Origin: Streptomyces mirabilis
GTDB lineage: Bacteria > Actinomycetota > Actinomycetes > Streptomycetales > Streptomycetaceae
Reading direction: 5' to 3'
DNA: 64,000 nt
Assembly (NCBI RefSeq): GCF_039503195.1
Contig: NZ_JBCJKP010000001.1
Coordinates: 8,928,001 to 8,992,000, forward strand
Shown: positions 27,220 through 35,957 of the stretch, piece after piece
Numbering within the stretch: the first letter of the stretch is position 1
Layout of the letters: every line of letters begins with the position of its first letter
Made by a program: the position numbers and the translations under genes
Notes under the pieces: generated by a model
Databases searched by the model: none
Seen by the model: only the letters and a program-made list of their open reading frames with translations
What the model was told of the DNA's origin: nothing

Positions 27220-27813
27220 TCACCAGCCGGCGGACGGGCCCGTCAGCTCTCTGATCGCCGGACGGGCCGCGTCCAGGACCGTCAGGAACCACGCCGAGAA
27301 GGGGTCCTTCGCATGCCGCTCCATGAGCTCGGCGGCGGTCACGAACGCGGTGTCCCCGACCTCCTCCGGATCGGGGTGCAGCGACGACTGCACCATGCCG
27401 ACGAAGAGGTGGTTGTACTCCTGCTCCACCAGGCCCGACTCCGGGTCCGGGTGGTTGTAGCGGACCGTGCCCGCCTCCGCGAGCAGCGAGGGCGAGACGC
27501 CTAGCTCCTCGTACGTCCGCCGGGCCGCCGCCGCGAAGGGCGCCTCGGCGGGGTAGGGGTGGCCGCAGCAGGTGTTGGACCAGACACCGGGGGAGTGGTA
27601 CTTGCCCAGGGCGCGCTGCTGGAGGAGCAGCCTGCCGTGCTCGTCGAAGAGGAACACGGAGAAGGCCCGGTGCAGCTGTCCCGGTGGTTGATGGGCGGCG
27701 AGCTTCTCCGCCGTGCCGATCGTGTTGCCGTCCTCGTCGACCAGCTCGAGCAAGATCGCTTCAACGGTGCCGTTCGACGAACTGTGCGTCGCGGTGGCAG
27801 GTGTGATCGGCAT
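27220..27813 (-). CDS. idi: Type 1 isopentenyl-diphosphate delta-isomerase
   Basis: 197 aa. Nudix-like fold with the active-site cysteine in WSNTCCGHP (C82), YEELG in the Nudix helix and QEYNHLF with the second catalytic Glu. It interconverts IPP and DMAPP. Start ATG at 27813 with GAAGGATG as ribosome site; the frame is open upstream. It lies about 11 kb from the hopanoid operon, which contains dxs and ispG but no isomerase, so it likely supplies the same pathway. A long perfect dyad lies 75-114 bp upstream. Confidence 0.95.
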   Translation of the reverse strand: MPITPATATHSSSNGTVEAILLELVDEDGNTIGTAEKLAAHQPPGQLHRAFSVFLFDEHGRLLLQQRALGKYHSPGVWSNTCCGHPYPAEAPFAAAARRTYEELGVSPSLLAEAGTVRYNHPDPESGLVEQEYNHLFVGMVQSSLHPDPEEVGDTAFVTAAELMERHAKDPFSAWFLTVLDAARPAIRELTGPSAGW

Positions 27814-28170
27814 ACCCATCCTTCGCATCGGTCTTCGAGCCCCAAGTCTGCCGTACGAAACCGGCACTCCCGGCACTTCGCGGCTCCCCGCATGTCCCGC
27901 TCCGGGAGCCCGGAGCGGGACATGCGGCCGACGTCCGTCGGTCACCGAAAGCGGCCGGACACTTGATCGTGCCCGGTGCCACGGACGGGGAACCGTCCAG
28001 GACAGGGGCCATCAGATGTTCTCCCGGCCCCCTGGAGTTGGTGCTCGTCCTGCCCGTCGGACCCGGGCCGGATGCCGTAGTCCGCGGCGGGTTCACCCCG
28101 GTGCGCGGCGCACCCTCCGTACGGCGACGGACGCAGGCGCCGGCCCGGGCACCGGGCGGGACGGGACGCG
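27814..28170. other. 357-bp gap between methyltransferase and idi
   Basis: No convincing gene. It holds the 40-bp dyad at 27888-27927 and, presumably, the idi promoter. Short open frames such as a rightward one at 27963-28187 have no ribosome site and an Arg/Pro/Gly-rich product. Confidence 0.6.
27888..27927. terminator. Perfect 19-bp inverted repeat with 2-bp centre
   Basis: Arms 27888-27906 and 27909-27927 are exact reverse complements around AG. In RNA this is a very stable hairpin, though a 2-base loop would force the inner pairs open. It can end transcription from the methyltransferase gene before idi. As DNA it could instead be an operator for idi. Confidence 0.55.
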
Positions 28171-28941
28171 TCAGGCGCCGACGGTGACCGGACGCAGGAC
28201 ATAGCCCACGTAGCCGTACTCGCTCCCGTGCTCGCGGCGCATGGCGATCTCCGCCCGGGCGCCCGCCACCGCCTCGGCCATGCCGGGCCTGGAGACATCG
28301 GCCACGTCGGCGTGGACGCCGAGGGCGTCGTAGTACTCGTCCCAGTCGGACTCCGGCTGGAGGTACACCCCCAGTACGGAGTACCCGGCGTCGCGCGCGA
28401 CCCGGGTGTCCTGGTCGGTCGTGCGCAGCGAGTCGTCCTCCCAGAACGCGCGAGCCTGGTCGGACGGCGTGTCGGTGGTCCACACACAGTGGGTGAGGAC
28501 CAGCGTGCCGCCGGGGGCGAGCAGTCGCCGCCAGTGGCGCAGGGCGGTGTCGAAACCGATCAGATAGGCCGAGCCCTCGGCCCAGACCAGGTCGAACGAG
28601 CCGTCGGGGTGGGTGAGATCTCCCATGTCCCCGTTGACGGTGTCGATCGAGGCGGTGAGCCCTCGGGCCTCGGCGGCCGTCCGCAGTTCGTCGAGGAACG
28701 GTTCGTGCAGGTCGACGGCCGTCACCTCGGCCGCGGCCTCGGCGGCCAGGAGCAGCGCCGAGCGGCCGGGGCCGCAGCCCAGGTCGAGGACGCGGGGACG
28801 GGCGGGCAGCGGGCCCGCGAGGGAGAGGAGGTGACGGGTGGTGGCGTCGGAGCCGGGGCCCTGCCGGGGCAGTCGGTGGCGCAGGGTGAAGAAGGCCTGG
28901 TGGCGGGCGTCGCGGTCGGACGAGTCGTGATGCTCGGACAA
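28171..28941 (-). CDS. Class I SAM-dependent methyltransferase
   Basis: 256 aa. Motif I VLDLGCGPGRSALLLA, acidic motif II (TAVDLHEPF) and a FDLVWAEGSAYLIGF post-motif define a small-molecule methyltransferase. The TTG at 28941 with AAAGG upstream begins LSEHHDSSDRDARHQ. A GTG at 28983 would add 14 residues of GGPGPRN-type sequence and is less likely. Substrate unknown; not visibly in an operon. Confidence 0.82.
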   Translation of the reverse strand: MSEHHDSSDRDARHQAFFTLRHRLPRQGPGSDATTRHLLSLAGPLPARPRVLDLGCGPGRSALLLAAEAAAEVTAVDLHEPFLDELRTAAEARGLTASIDTVNGDMGDLTHPDGSFDLVWAEGSAYLIGFDTALRHWRRLLAPGGTLVLTHCVWTTDTPSDQARAFWEDDSLRTTDQDTRVARDAGYSVLGVYLQPESDWDEYYDALGVHADVADVSRPGMAEAVAGARAEIAMRREHGSEYGYVGYVLRPVTVGA

Positions 28942-29198
28942 CGTGGGAAACCTTTGGTTGCGGGGGCCCGGGCCGCCGCGCACGCCGCTCGGCGTGGGTC
29001 AGCCGTGGACCCGGAGGATGGGGACGCACCTGTCGCCGCGCGCAGCGGCACCGAACGCGACAGTCATCAACCCACCTCTTCCTCGAATCCGCGGCCACGC
29101 TAGCACCGCAGGCGCCGACCGCACCCGCGAATTAAGAGCCCGCTGGATCAGGTGCCTCTTGAGAGCCCGCTGGATCAAGAGCGTCCCGATGGAGCCTC

Positions 29199-30137
29199 TC
29201 AGTGGCAGAGCTTCGCCTCGTGCTCCGCGTGCCCGCTCGGTTCCAGTTGGAAGGTGCAGTGCTCCACGTCGAAGTGGTGGCCCAGACAGCCCTGGAGCTC
29301 GTGGAGCATCTTCTCGTGGCCGATGGCGTTCAGGACGTCGGAGCTGACGACCACGTGGGCGGAGAGGACCGGCATGCCCGACGTGATGGTCCAGGCGTGC
29401 AGGTCGTGCACGTCCTCGACGCCGGGCAGGGCCAGGATGTGGGCGCGCACCTCCGCCATGTCGACGTTCTTGGGCGCGGCCTCCAGGAGCACGTCGAGCG
29501 TCTCGTGGAGCAGCTTCCAGGTGCGCGGGACGATCATGATGCTGATGAGGATCGAGGCGATCGGGTCGGCCGCCTGCCAGCCGGTGGACATGATCACCAC
29601 GGCGGAGATGATCACCGCCACCGAACCCAGTGCGTCCGCGACGACCTCCAGGAAGGCGCCGCGCACGTTCAGGCTGTCCTTCTGGCCGCGCAGCAGCAGC
29701 GTGAGCGAGATCGTGTTCGCGACCAGACCGATCAGACCGAAGACGATGGTCAGACCGCCCTCGGTGTCCGCGGGTGTCACGAAGCGGTGGATCGCCTCGT
29801 ACAGGACGTAGCCGCCGACACCGAGCAGCAGCAGACAGTTGGCGAGCGCGGCGAGGATCTCGGCCCGCGCGTAGCCGAACGTGCGGTTGCCGCTGGGCGG
29901 CCGGTTGGCGAAGTGGATCGCGAGGAGCGCCATGCCCAGCCCCACCGCGTCCGTCGCCATGTGCGCCGCGTCGGCGACGAGCGCGAGGGAATCGGCCATG
30001 AGTCCGCCGACGAACTCGACCACCATCACGGTGAGCGTGATCGACAGCGCGACCCGCAGCCTCCCGCGGTACGCGGCTGCGGCCGTGCCGGTGGTGGGCG
30101 CGCCGTGGGCGTGCCCGTGATCGTGTCCAGCCCCCAT
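29199..30137 (-). CDS. Cation diffusion facilitator (CDF) metal exporter
   Basis: 312 aa. The His-rich start (GHDHGHAHG) is followed by six membrane helices and a cytoplasmic domain from about residue 215 (LLEAAPKNVDMAEVR), then a His/Glu-rich C-tail. The TM2 metal site reads HMATD (His-x3-Asp). In TM5 the usual His-x3-Asp is EVVAD (Glu-x3-Asp). Zn or another divalent metal/proton antiport is likely, with altered selectivity possible. ATG 30137 has a perfect AGGAGG eight bases upstream. Confidence 0.93.
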   Translation of the reverse strand: MGAGHDHGHAHGAPTTGTAAAAYRGRLRVALSITLTVMVVEFVGGLMADSLALVADAAHMATDAVGLGMALLAIHFANRPPSGNRTFGYARAEILAALANCLLLLGVGGYVLYEAIHRFVTPADTEGGLTIVFGLIGLVANTISLTLLLRGQKDSLNVRGAFLEVVADALGSVAVIISAVVIMSTGWQAADPIASILISIMIVPRTWKLLHETLDVLLEAAPKNVDMAEVRAHILALPGVEDVHDLHAWTITSGMPVLSAHVVVSSDVLNAIGHEKMLHELQGCLGHHFDVEHCTFQLEPSGHAEHEAKLCH

Positions 30138-30224
30138 GGAAGCCGCCTCCTGTGCTCTGCCCGGGATCACAGTGAACTACGGGTGGGGGGTATCGGGCAA
30201 CGCGGCACTGAACACCGTTGTCAT

Positions 30225-30263
30225 ATGCTCTGACCTGCGGAAACGATCCGCAGGTCAGAGCAT
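30225..30263 (-). terminator. galE terminator, 17-bp perfect stem
   Basis: Arms 30225-30241 and 30247-30263 pair perfectly around a 5-base loop (AACGA). It begins two bases past the frame-restored galE stop (30266-30268), which supports both the terminator role and the restored reading frame. Confidence 0.88.
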
Positions 30264-30265
30264 GG

Positions 30266-31251
30266 TCAAGATCGTTGATCCAGTGCCCCGGGGTGATGCA
30301 GCACCCACCCCTGCCACGCCGACTCCACCATCTCCCGGACCCCGCGCCGCGCACTCCAGTCGAGTTCCCGCGCGGCCAGGTCGGCCGAGGCGACCGCGCG
30401 CGGCGCGTCCCGGGCCGGCGCGGCTCGACGACCGGTCGCCGGGTGTCCCCGCTGACCTCGCCGATCAGCGTGAGCAGTTCACGTACCGAGACCCCTTCGC
30501 CGCGGCCGATGTTCGCCGTGAGGTCCCCCGTCGCGCCGTCGGCCAGCCGCCGGGCCGCCGCGAGGTGCGCCTCGGCGAGGTCGGCGACGTGGATGTAGTC
30601 GCGGACGCAGGTGCCGTCCGGCGTCGGGTAGTCGTCGCCGAAGATCCGCGGGGCCTCGTCGCGGGTGAGGCGGTCGAAGACCATCGGGATCACGTTGAAC
30701 ACGCCGGTGTCGGCCAGCTCGGGCGTGGCCGCACCCGCCACGTTGAAGTAGCGCAGGCACACGGTCGCGATGCCGTGGGCCCGGCCCGCCGCGCGGACCA
30801 GCCACTCCCCGGCGAGCTTCGTCTCGCCGTACGGGCTCATCGGCGCGCAGGGGGTGTCCTCCGTGATGAGGTCCTCATCCGGGTTGCCGTAGACGGCGGC
30901 GGACGAGGAGAAGACGAAGCGCTCGACGCCGGCCCCGGCGACCGCCTCCAGGAGCGTCGCGAGCCCGCCCACGTTCTCCTGGTAGTAACGCGTCGGCTGG
31001 GCCACGGACTCGCCGACCTGCTTGCGCGCGGCGAGATGCACCACACCCGTGACCGCGTGCTCCGCGAGGACCCGCTTGAGCAGGTCCCCGTCCAGCGACG
31101 AGCCCTGCACCAGAGGAATGCTCTCCGGAAGCCGGTTCGGAACCCCGGCCGAGAGGTCGTCGAGGGCGACGACGCGCTCCCCGGCCTCCGCCATCGCGCG
31201 CGCCACGTGTGCCCCGATGTATCCGGCCCCGCCTGTGATCAGCCATGTCAT
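30266..31251 (-). pseudogene. galE: UDP-glucose 4-epimerase with a single-base frameshift
   Basis: Starts at ATG 31251 (MTWLITGGAGYIGAHVARAM). NAD loop GGAGYIGAH, catalytic SSSAAVYG and YGETK (Tyr-x3-Lys) are intact. At about 30409-30411 one base is missing: the frame RRPG... continues as TRRARSPRP, while the +1-restored frame reads RRPGDAPRAVASADLAARELDW and GWVLHHP, a normal GalE end, stopping at 30266. The uncorrected frame would run on through the terminator into the next gene. Restored length is 328 aa. Supplies UDP-galactose, possibly to the surface-polymer cluster it diverges from. Confidence 0.88.
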
Positions 31252-31600
31252 GGACGACCACCCTATGTCGTCCGCCGCCGGTGGCTCCGGTCCCGGCCAC
31301 CGATCCGACCCTCCTGCCCCTCTACGGAACGGTCCGGAGGGATTCGTGATCAATGACGCGAATAATGCGTTCCGCGAGTGCGGGTTTGTGACACGGCCCC
31401 CGGATCACCGATGATGATCGCGGCGGAGGCGGTACGCAGATGTGGTTGATCGCGCAGTGAACGGGCGATGAACGCCTGCTTCTCATCATCCGATAGCCTC
31501 TGCCGACATGCCGCCCAGCGGCCTGAGCCCCCTCGGGCCTGGGGCCGGGGCCTTCCCACCACGTACACGCCCGGCGCAAGGCCGCGTCGGCACCCAGGGA
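31252..31600. other. Divergent regulatory region galE / surface-polymer cluster
   Basis: About 350 bp with lower GC than its neighbours. It must hold the promoters for galE (left) and for the seven-gene cluster (right). I see no clear -35/-10 pair or strong dyad. An alternative ATG for the DUF5941 gene lies at 31508. Confidence 0.4.
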
Positions 31601-33402
31601 GTGAGTTCGCTGTCGACCGCCATCCTCACCGGCCAGCCGGTCCCCGGATCGTCGCTCGAGAGCGATCTGCGGTCGCTCGGCTTCGACGTGCGGCTCGCCG
31701 GCGAAGCCGGTGACGCCGAGACACTGCTGGCCGCCGTACCGGCGGACCATCGGGTCGCCGTCGTCGACGCCCGCTTCGTGGGGCACCTGCACGCACTGCG
31801 CCTCGGCCTCACGGACCCACGGTTCGCGGCCTCCGCACTGCCCGGCGCCGTATCGGTACAGCCCGAGGCCCGCCGGGCGCTGACCCGTGCCGTGGCCCGT
31901 GAGAGCTCTGCCTCCGGCGGCCTCGCCGTCGCCACCGACAACCTCGCCGAGCGGCTCACCGCGGCCCTCGACGCGGACGGCGTCGCCGTGTTCCGCCCCG
32001 AACTCGGCACGCTCGTCGCCGCGGTCCCCGCCGACCCGCAGGAGCGCAACGAGGCCCGGCAGGCCGTGTCCGCCGTGGACGACGAGGCCGTACGCCTGCG
32101 CAGCGCCGTCAAGGCCCGCGACGGCTTCTTCACCACGTACTGCATCAGCCCGTACTCGCGCTACATCGCCCGCTGGTGCGCCCGTCGCGGCCTGACCCCG
32201 AACCAGGTCACCACCGCCTCCCTGCTCACCGCGCTGATCGCCGCGGGCTGCGCCGCCACCGGCACCCGCGCCGGATTCGTCGCGGCCGGGCTGCTGCTCC
32301 TGTTCTCCTTCGTCCTGGACTGCACGGACGGGCAACTCGCCCGCTACTCGCTCCAGTACTCGACGCTCGGCGCCTGGCTGGACGCGACCTTCGACCGCGC
32401 CAAGGAGTACGCCTACTACGCGGGCCTCGCCCTCGGAGCCGCCCGCGGGGGCGACGACGTATGGGCCCTTGCGCTCGGCGCGATGATCCTCCAGACCTGT
32501 CGGCACGTCGTGGACTTCTCCTTCAACGAGGCGAACCACGACGCCACCGCCAACACCAGCCCCACCGCCGCACTCTCGGACAAGCTCGACAGCGTCGGCT
32601 GGACGGTCTGGGTGCGCCGGATGATAGTCCTGCCCATCGGCGAACGATGGGCGATGATCGCCGTCCTCACGGCGCTGACGACCCCCCGCATCACCTTCTA
32701 CGTGCTGCTCGTCGGCTGCGCGTTCGCCGCGACGTACACCACGGCGGGCCGCGTACTGCGCTCGCTCACCCGCAAGGCCCGGCGCACGGACCGGGCGGCG
32801 CAGGCGCTGGCGGATCTCGCGGACAGCGGACCGCTCGTCGAACTGCTGGCGCGCCTCGCACGCGGCACGGTCCGTGTCGCGGCGCCCGTCAGTGCCGCCG
32901 TCGGCGGCGTCCTCGTGGTGACCTCGGCCCTGCTCTGGGGCGCGGGCTGGCAGACCGTCCTGTGCGCCGTCGGCTACGTGCTCCTGTCCGCCCTCGCCGT
33001 CGTCCGCCCCCTCAAGGGCGCCCTCGACTGGCTGGTGCCCCCCTTCTTCCGCGCCGCCGAATACCTCACCGTTCTGGTCCTGGCGGCCAAAGCCGATGTG
33101 AACGGAGTGCTACCCGCGGCTTTCGGCCTGGTGGCCGCCGTCGCCTACCATCACTACGACACGGTGTACCGCATCCGCGGCAACGCCGGAGCCCCCCGCA
33201 CTGGCTGGTGCGGGCCATCGGCGGGCACGAAGGCAGGACGCTGCTGGTCACCGTCCTGGCCGCGCTGCTCACCGCCGCACAGTTCAAGGTCGCGCTCACG
33301 GCGCTCGCCGTGGCCGTGGCGCTGCTGGTGCTCGTGGAGAGCATCCGCTTCTGGGTGTCCTCCGGGGCCCCCGCCGTACACGATGAAGGAGAACCCGCAT
33401 GA
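31601..33402 (+). pseudogene. DUF5941-type CDP-alcohol phosphotransferase with a single-base frameshift
   Basis: Restored length 600 aa. Residues 1-165 are a soluble domain of unknown role (STAILTGQPVPGSSLESDL; DHRVAVVDARFVGHLHALRLG). Then comes a membrane CDP-alcohol phosphotransferase with the full signature DCTDGQLAR, eight residues, G-x3-D-x3-D (GAWLDATFD), then further membrane helices. At the C6 run near 33191-33196 one C is missing. With seven C the frame reads GAPPHWLVRAIGGHEG and ends at 33402, overlapping the next gene by ATGA, which supports the correction. The start is uncertain: GTG 31601 has no well-spaced ribosome site, and ATG 31508 is possible. Joins a phospho-alcohol from a CDP carrier to an acceptor at the membrane. 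Confidence 0.82.
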
Positions 33403-34151
33403 TCGGCCTCGTGCTGGCGGCCGGCGCCGGACGGCGTCTGCGTCCCTACACCGACAGCCTCCCAAAGGCTCTCGTACCGGTGGGACCCGAGGGCATGGAG
33501 GACAGCATCACGGTCCTGGACCTGACCCTCGGCAACTTCGCCGAGATCGGTCTGACCGAGGTCGGGATCATCGTCGGCTACCGCAAGGAAGCCGTGTACG
33601 ACCGCAAGGACGCCCTGGAGGCCAAGTACGGCCTCAAGATCACCCTCATCGACAACGACAAGGCCGAGGAGTGGAACAACGCCTACTCCCTGTGGTGTGG
33701 CCGTGACGCCCTCAAGGACGGTGTGATCCTCGCCAACGGCGACACCGTGCACCCGGTCTCCGTCGAGAAGACGCTGCTGGCCGCCCGCGGCGACGGCAAG
33801 CGGATCATCCTCGCCCTCGACACGGTGAAGAAGCTCGCCGACGAGGAGATGAAGGTCGTCGTGGACCCCGACAAGGGCGTCCGGAAGATCACCAAGCTGA
33901 TGGAGCCCGCCGAGGCCACCGGCGAGTACATCGGCGTCACCCTCATCGAGGGCGACGCCGCGGCCGACCTGGCCGACGCCCTGAAGACGGTGTGGGAGAC
34001 GGACCCGCAGCAGTTCTACGAGCACGGCTACCAGGAGCTGGTCAACCGCGGCTTCACGATCGACGTGGCGCCGATCGGTGACGTCAAGTGGGTCGAGATC
34101 GACAACCACGACGACCTCGCCAAGGGACGGGAGATCGCGTGCCAGTACTGA
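33399..34151 (+). CDS. LicC-like sugar/alcohol-phosphate cytidylyltransferase
   Basis: 250 aa. Nucleotidyltransferase loop LAAGAGRRLRPYTDSLPKAL (signature Gly-x-Gly-x-Arg plus the catalytic Lys), then NNAYSLWCGRDAL and VILANGDTVHP with the metal-binding Asp. The NN-x-YSL pattern resembles LicC, which makes CDP-choline. Activates a phospho-alcohol as a CDP (less likely UDP or dTDP) derivative, the natural substrate of the flanking CDP-alcohol phosphotransferases. ATGA overlap with the gene before; 13-base overlap with the gene after. Confidence 0.88.
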   Translation: MIGLVLAAGAGRRLRPYTDSLPKALVPVGPEGMEDSITVLDLTLGNFAEIGLTEVGIIVGYRKEAVYDRKDALEAKYGLKITLIDNDKAEEWNNAYSLWCGRDALKDGVILANGDTVHPVSVEKTLLAARGDGKRIILALDTVKKLADEEMKVVVDPDKGVRKITKLMEPAEATGEYIGVTLIEGDAAADLADALKTVWETDPQQFYEHGYQELVNRGFTIDVAPIGDVKWVEIDNHDDLAKGREIACQY

Positions 34152-35200
34152 CAAGGCTCATCCCCTCCCCGGTCGTCGTCGACATCCGCCCGGGTGCCCT
34201 GGACGACCTGGCGAGCGTGCTCTCCGACCAGCGGATCTCGCACTCCGGCAAGCTGGCCGTCGCCGTGAGCAACGGCTCCGGCGCGAAGCTGCGCGAGCGG
34301 ATCGCCCCGGCCCTGCCCGGCGCCACCTGGTACGAGGTCGGCGGCGGCGCCCTCGACGACGCGATCCGGCTGGCCGGTGCCATCAAGGCCGGCCACTACG
34401 ACGCGGTCGTGGGCCTGGGCGGCGGCAAGATCATCGACTGTGCGAAGTTCGCCGCGGCGCGCGTCGGTCTCCCGCTGGTCGCCGTGCCCACCAACCTCGC
34501 GCACGACGGCCTGTGCTCGCCCGTCGCGACCCTCGACAACGACGCGGGCCGCGGCTCCTACGGTGTGCCGAACCCGATCGCGGTCGTCATCGACCTCGAT
34601 GTGATCCGCGAGGCACCGGCGCGCTTCGTGCGAGCCGGCATCGGCGACGCGATCTCCAACATCAACTCGATCGCGGACTGGGAACTCTCCCACCGCGTCA
34701 ACGGCGAGAAGATCGACGGCCTCGCCTCCGCGATGGCCCGTCAGGCCGGCGAGGCGGTGCTGCGGCACCCGGGCGGCATCGGGGACAACGACTTCCTCCA
34801 GGTGTTGGCCGAGGCGCTGGTCCTCACCGGCGTCGCGATGTCGATCTCGGGCGACTCACGGCCCGCCTCGGGCTCCTGCCACGAGATCAACCACGCCTTC
34901 GACCTCCTCTTCCCCAAGCGCGCGGCGAGCCACGGCGAGCAGTGCGGCCTGGGCGCGGCCTTCGCGATGTACCTGCGGGGGGCGCACGAGGAGTCGGCGT
35001 ACACGGCCGAGGTGCTGCGCCGGCACGGGCTGCCGGTACTGCCCGAGGAGATCGGGTTCACCGTGGACGAGTTCGTGCAGGTCGTGGAGTTCGCTCCGCA
35101 GACCCGGCCGGGCCGCTACACGATCCTCGAACACCTCGACCTGAAACCCAACCAGATCAAGGACATCTACTCCGACTATGCCAAGGCCATCAGTAGCTGA
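34139..35200 (+). CDS. Glycerol-1-phosphate dehydrogenase-like (Fe-ADH superfamily) enzyme
   Basis: 353 aa from GTG 34139 (GGGACGGGAG upstream). NAD-binding GLGGGKIIDCAKFAA, then VPTNLAHDGLCSPVA as in archaeal EgsA/AraM. Metal ligands are likely the Asp in GIGDAISN and the His residues in SGSCHEINHAFD and RAASHGEQCGLG. Known relatives reduce dihydroxyacetone phosphate to sn-glycerol-1-phosphate. In this operon the product would feed the cytidylyltransferase. Other polyol phosphates remain possible. Confidence 0.85.
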   Translation: MPVLTRLIPSPVVVDIRPGALDDLASVLSDQRISHSGKLAVAVSNGSGAKLRERIAPALPGATWYEVGGGALDDAIRLAGAIKAGHYDAVVGLGGGKIIDCAKFAAARVGLPLVAVPTNLAHDGLCSPVATLDNDAGRGSYGVPNPIAVVIDLDVIREAPARFVRAGIGDAISNINSIADWELSHRVNGEKIDGLASAMARQAGEAVLRHPGGIGDNDFLQVLAEALVLTGVAMSISGDSRPASGSCHEINHAFDLLFPKRAASHGEQCGLGAAFAMYLRGAHEESAYTAEVLRRHGLPVLPEEIGFTVDEFVQVVEFAPQTRPGRYTILEHLDLKPNQIKDIYSDYAKAISS

Positions 35201-35957
35201 GCTCCGCCCCGTCGTTCATCCCGCAGGGGTGAAGGACCGGCGCAGCGGTGAGCATTGGGCGGGACGCCTGTACATGCGAGAGATCTCGCTGCGCTGCGAC
35301 CGCTACCTGGTGAACACCAGGATCACGCCCAACCAGCTCACGTACCTGATGACTGTCTTCGGCGTGCTCGCCGCCCCGGCCCTGCTGGTGCCGGGGATCC
35401 CGGGCGCCGTGCTCGGCGTGCTCATGGTCCAGCTCTACCTGCTGCTCGACTGTGTCGACGGTGAGATAGCGCGCTGGAAGAAGCAGTTCTCGCTCGGCGG
35501 GGTCTACCTGGACCGGGTCGGTGCCTATCTGACCGACGCCGCGGTGCTCGTGGGCTTCGGCCTGCGCGCCGCCGATCCCTGGGGGTCCGGGCGGATCGAC
35601 TGGCTCTGGGCCTTCCTCGGCACCCTGGCGGCCCTCGGCGCGATCCTGATCAAGGCCGAGACCGACCTCGTCGGCGTCGCCCGCCACCAGGGCGGCCTGC
35701 CGCCGGTCAAGGAGTCGGCGTCCGAGCCGCGCTCGTCCGGCATGGCACTGGCCCGCAGGGCCGCCGCCGCGCTGAAGTTCCACCGGCTGGTGCTCGGCAT
35801 CGAGGCGTCCCTGCTGATCCTGGTGCTGGCCATCGTGGACTCGGTGCGCGGAGACCTGTTCTTCACCCGCCTCGGCGTCGCGGTCCTGGCCGGCATCGCC
35901 CTCCTCCAGACCGTGCTGCACCTCGTGTCCATCCTCGTCTCCAGCAGGCTGAAGTGA
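35178..35957 (+). CDS. CDP-alcohol phosphotransferase family protein, variant active site
   Basis: 259 aa with several membrane helices. The family signature is present up to the seventh residue, DCVDGEIAR, eight residues, G-x3-D (GVYLD), but the last Asp of D-x3-D is Ala (DRVGA). In known members that Asp is the proposed general base. The C-terminal half is hydrophobic. It overlaps the dehydrogenase gene by 23 bases and the glycosyltransferase gene by GTGA. It could be a second transferase with altered chemistry or a non-catalytic partner of the DUF5941 protein. Confidence 0.85.
   Translation: MPRPSVAELRPVVHPAGVKDRRSGEHWAGRLYMREISLRCDRYLVNTRITPNQLTYLMTVFGVLAAPALLVPGIPGAVLGVLMVQLYLLLDCVDGEIARWKKQFSLGGVYLDRVGAYLTDAAVLVGFGLRAADPWGSGRIDWLWAFLGTLAALGAILIKAETDLVGVARHQGGLPPVKESASEPRSSGMALARRAAAALKFHRLVLGIEASLLILVLAIVDSVRGDLFFTRLGVAVLAGIALLQTVLHLVSILVSSRLK

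Noticed and set aside
27963..28187. Possible small gene before idi
   Set aside because: No ribosome site, Arg/Pro/Gly-rich product, no coupling with neighbours.
28999..31353. 784-codon leftward frame that seems to fuse GalE to an Arg/His-rich extension
   Set aside because: Created by the one-base frameshift in galE. The extension reads the CDF gene out of frame.
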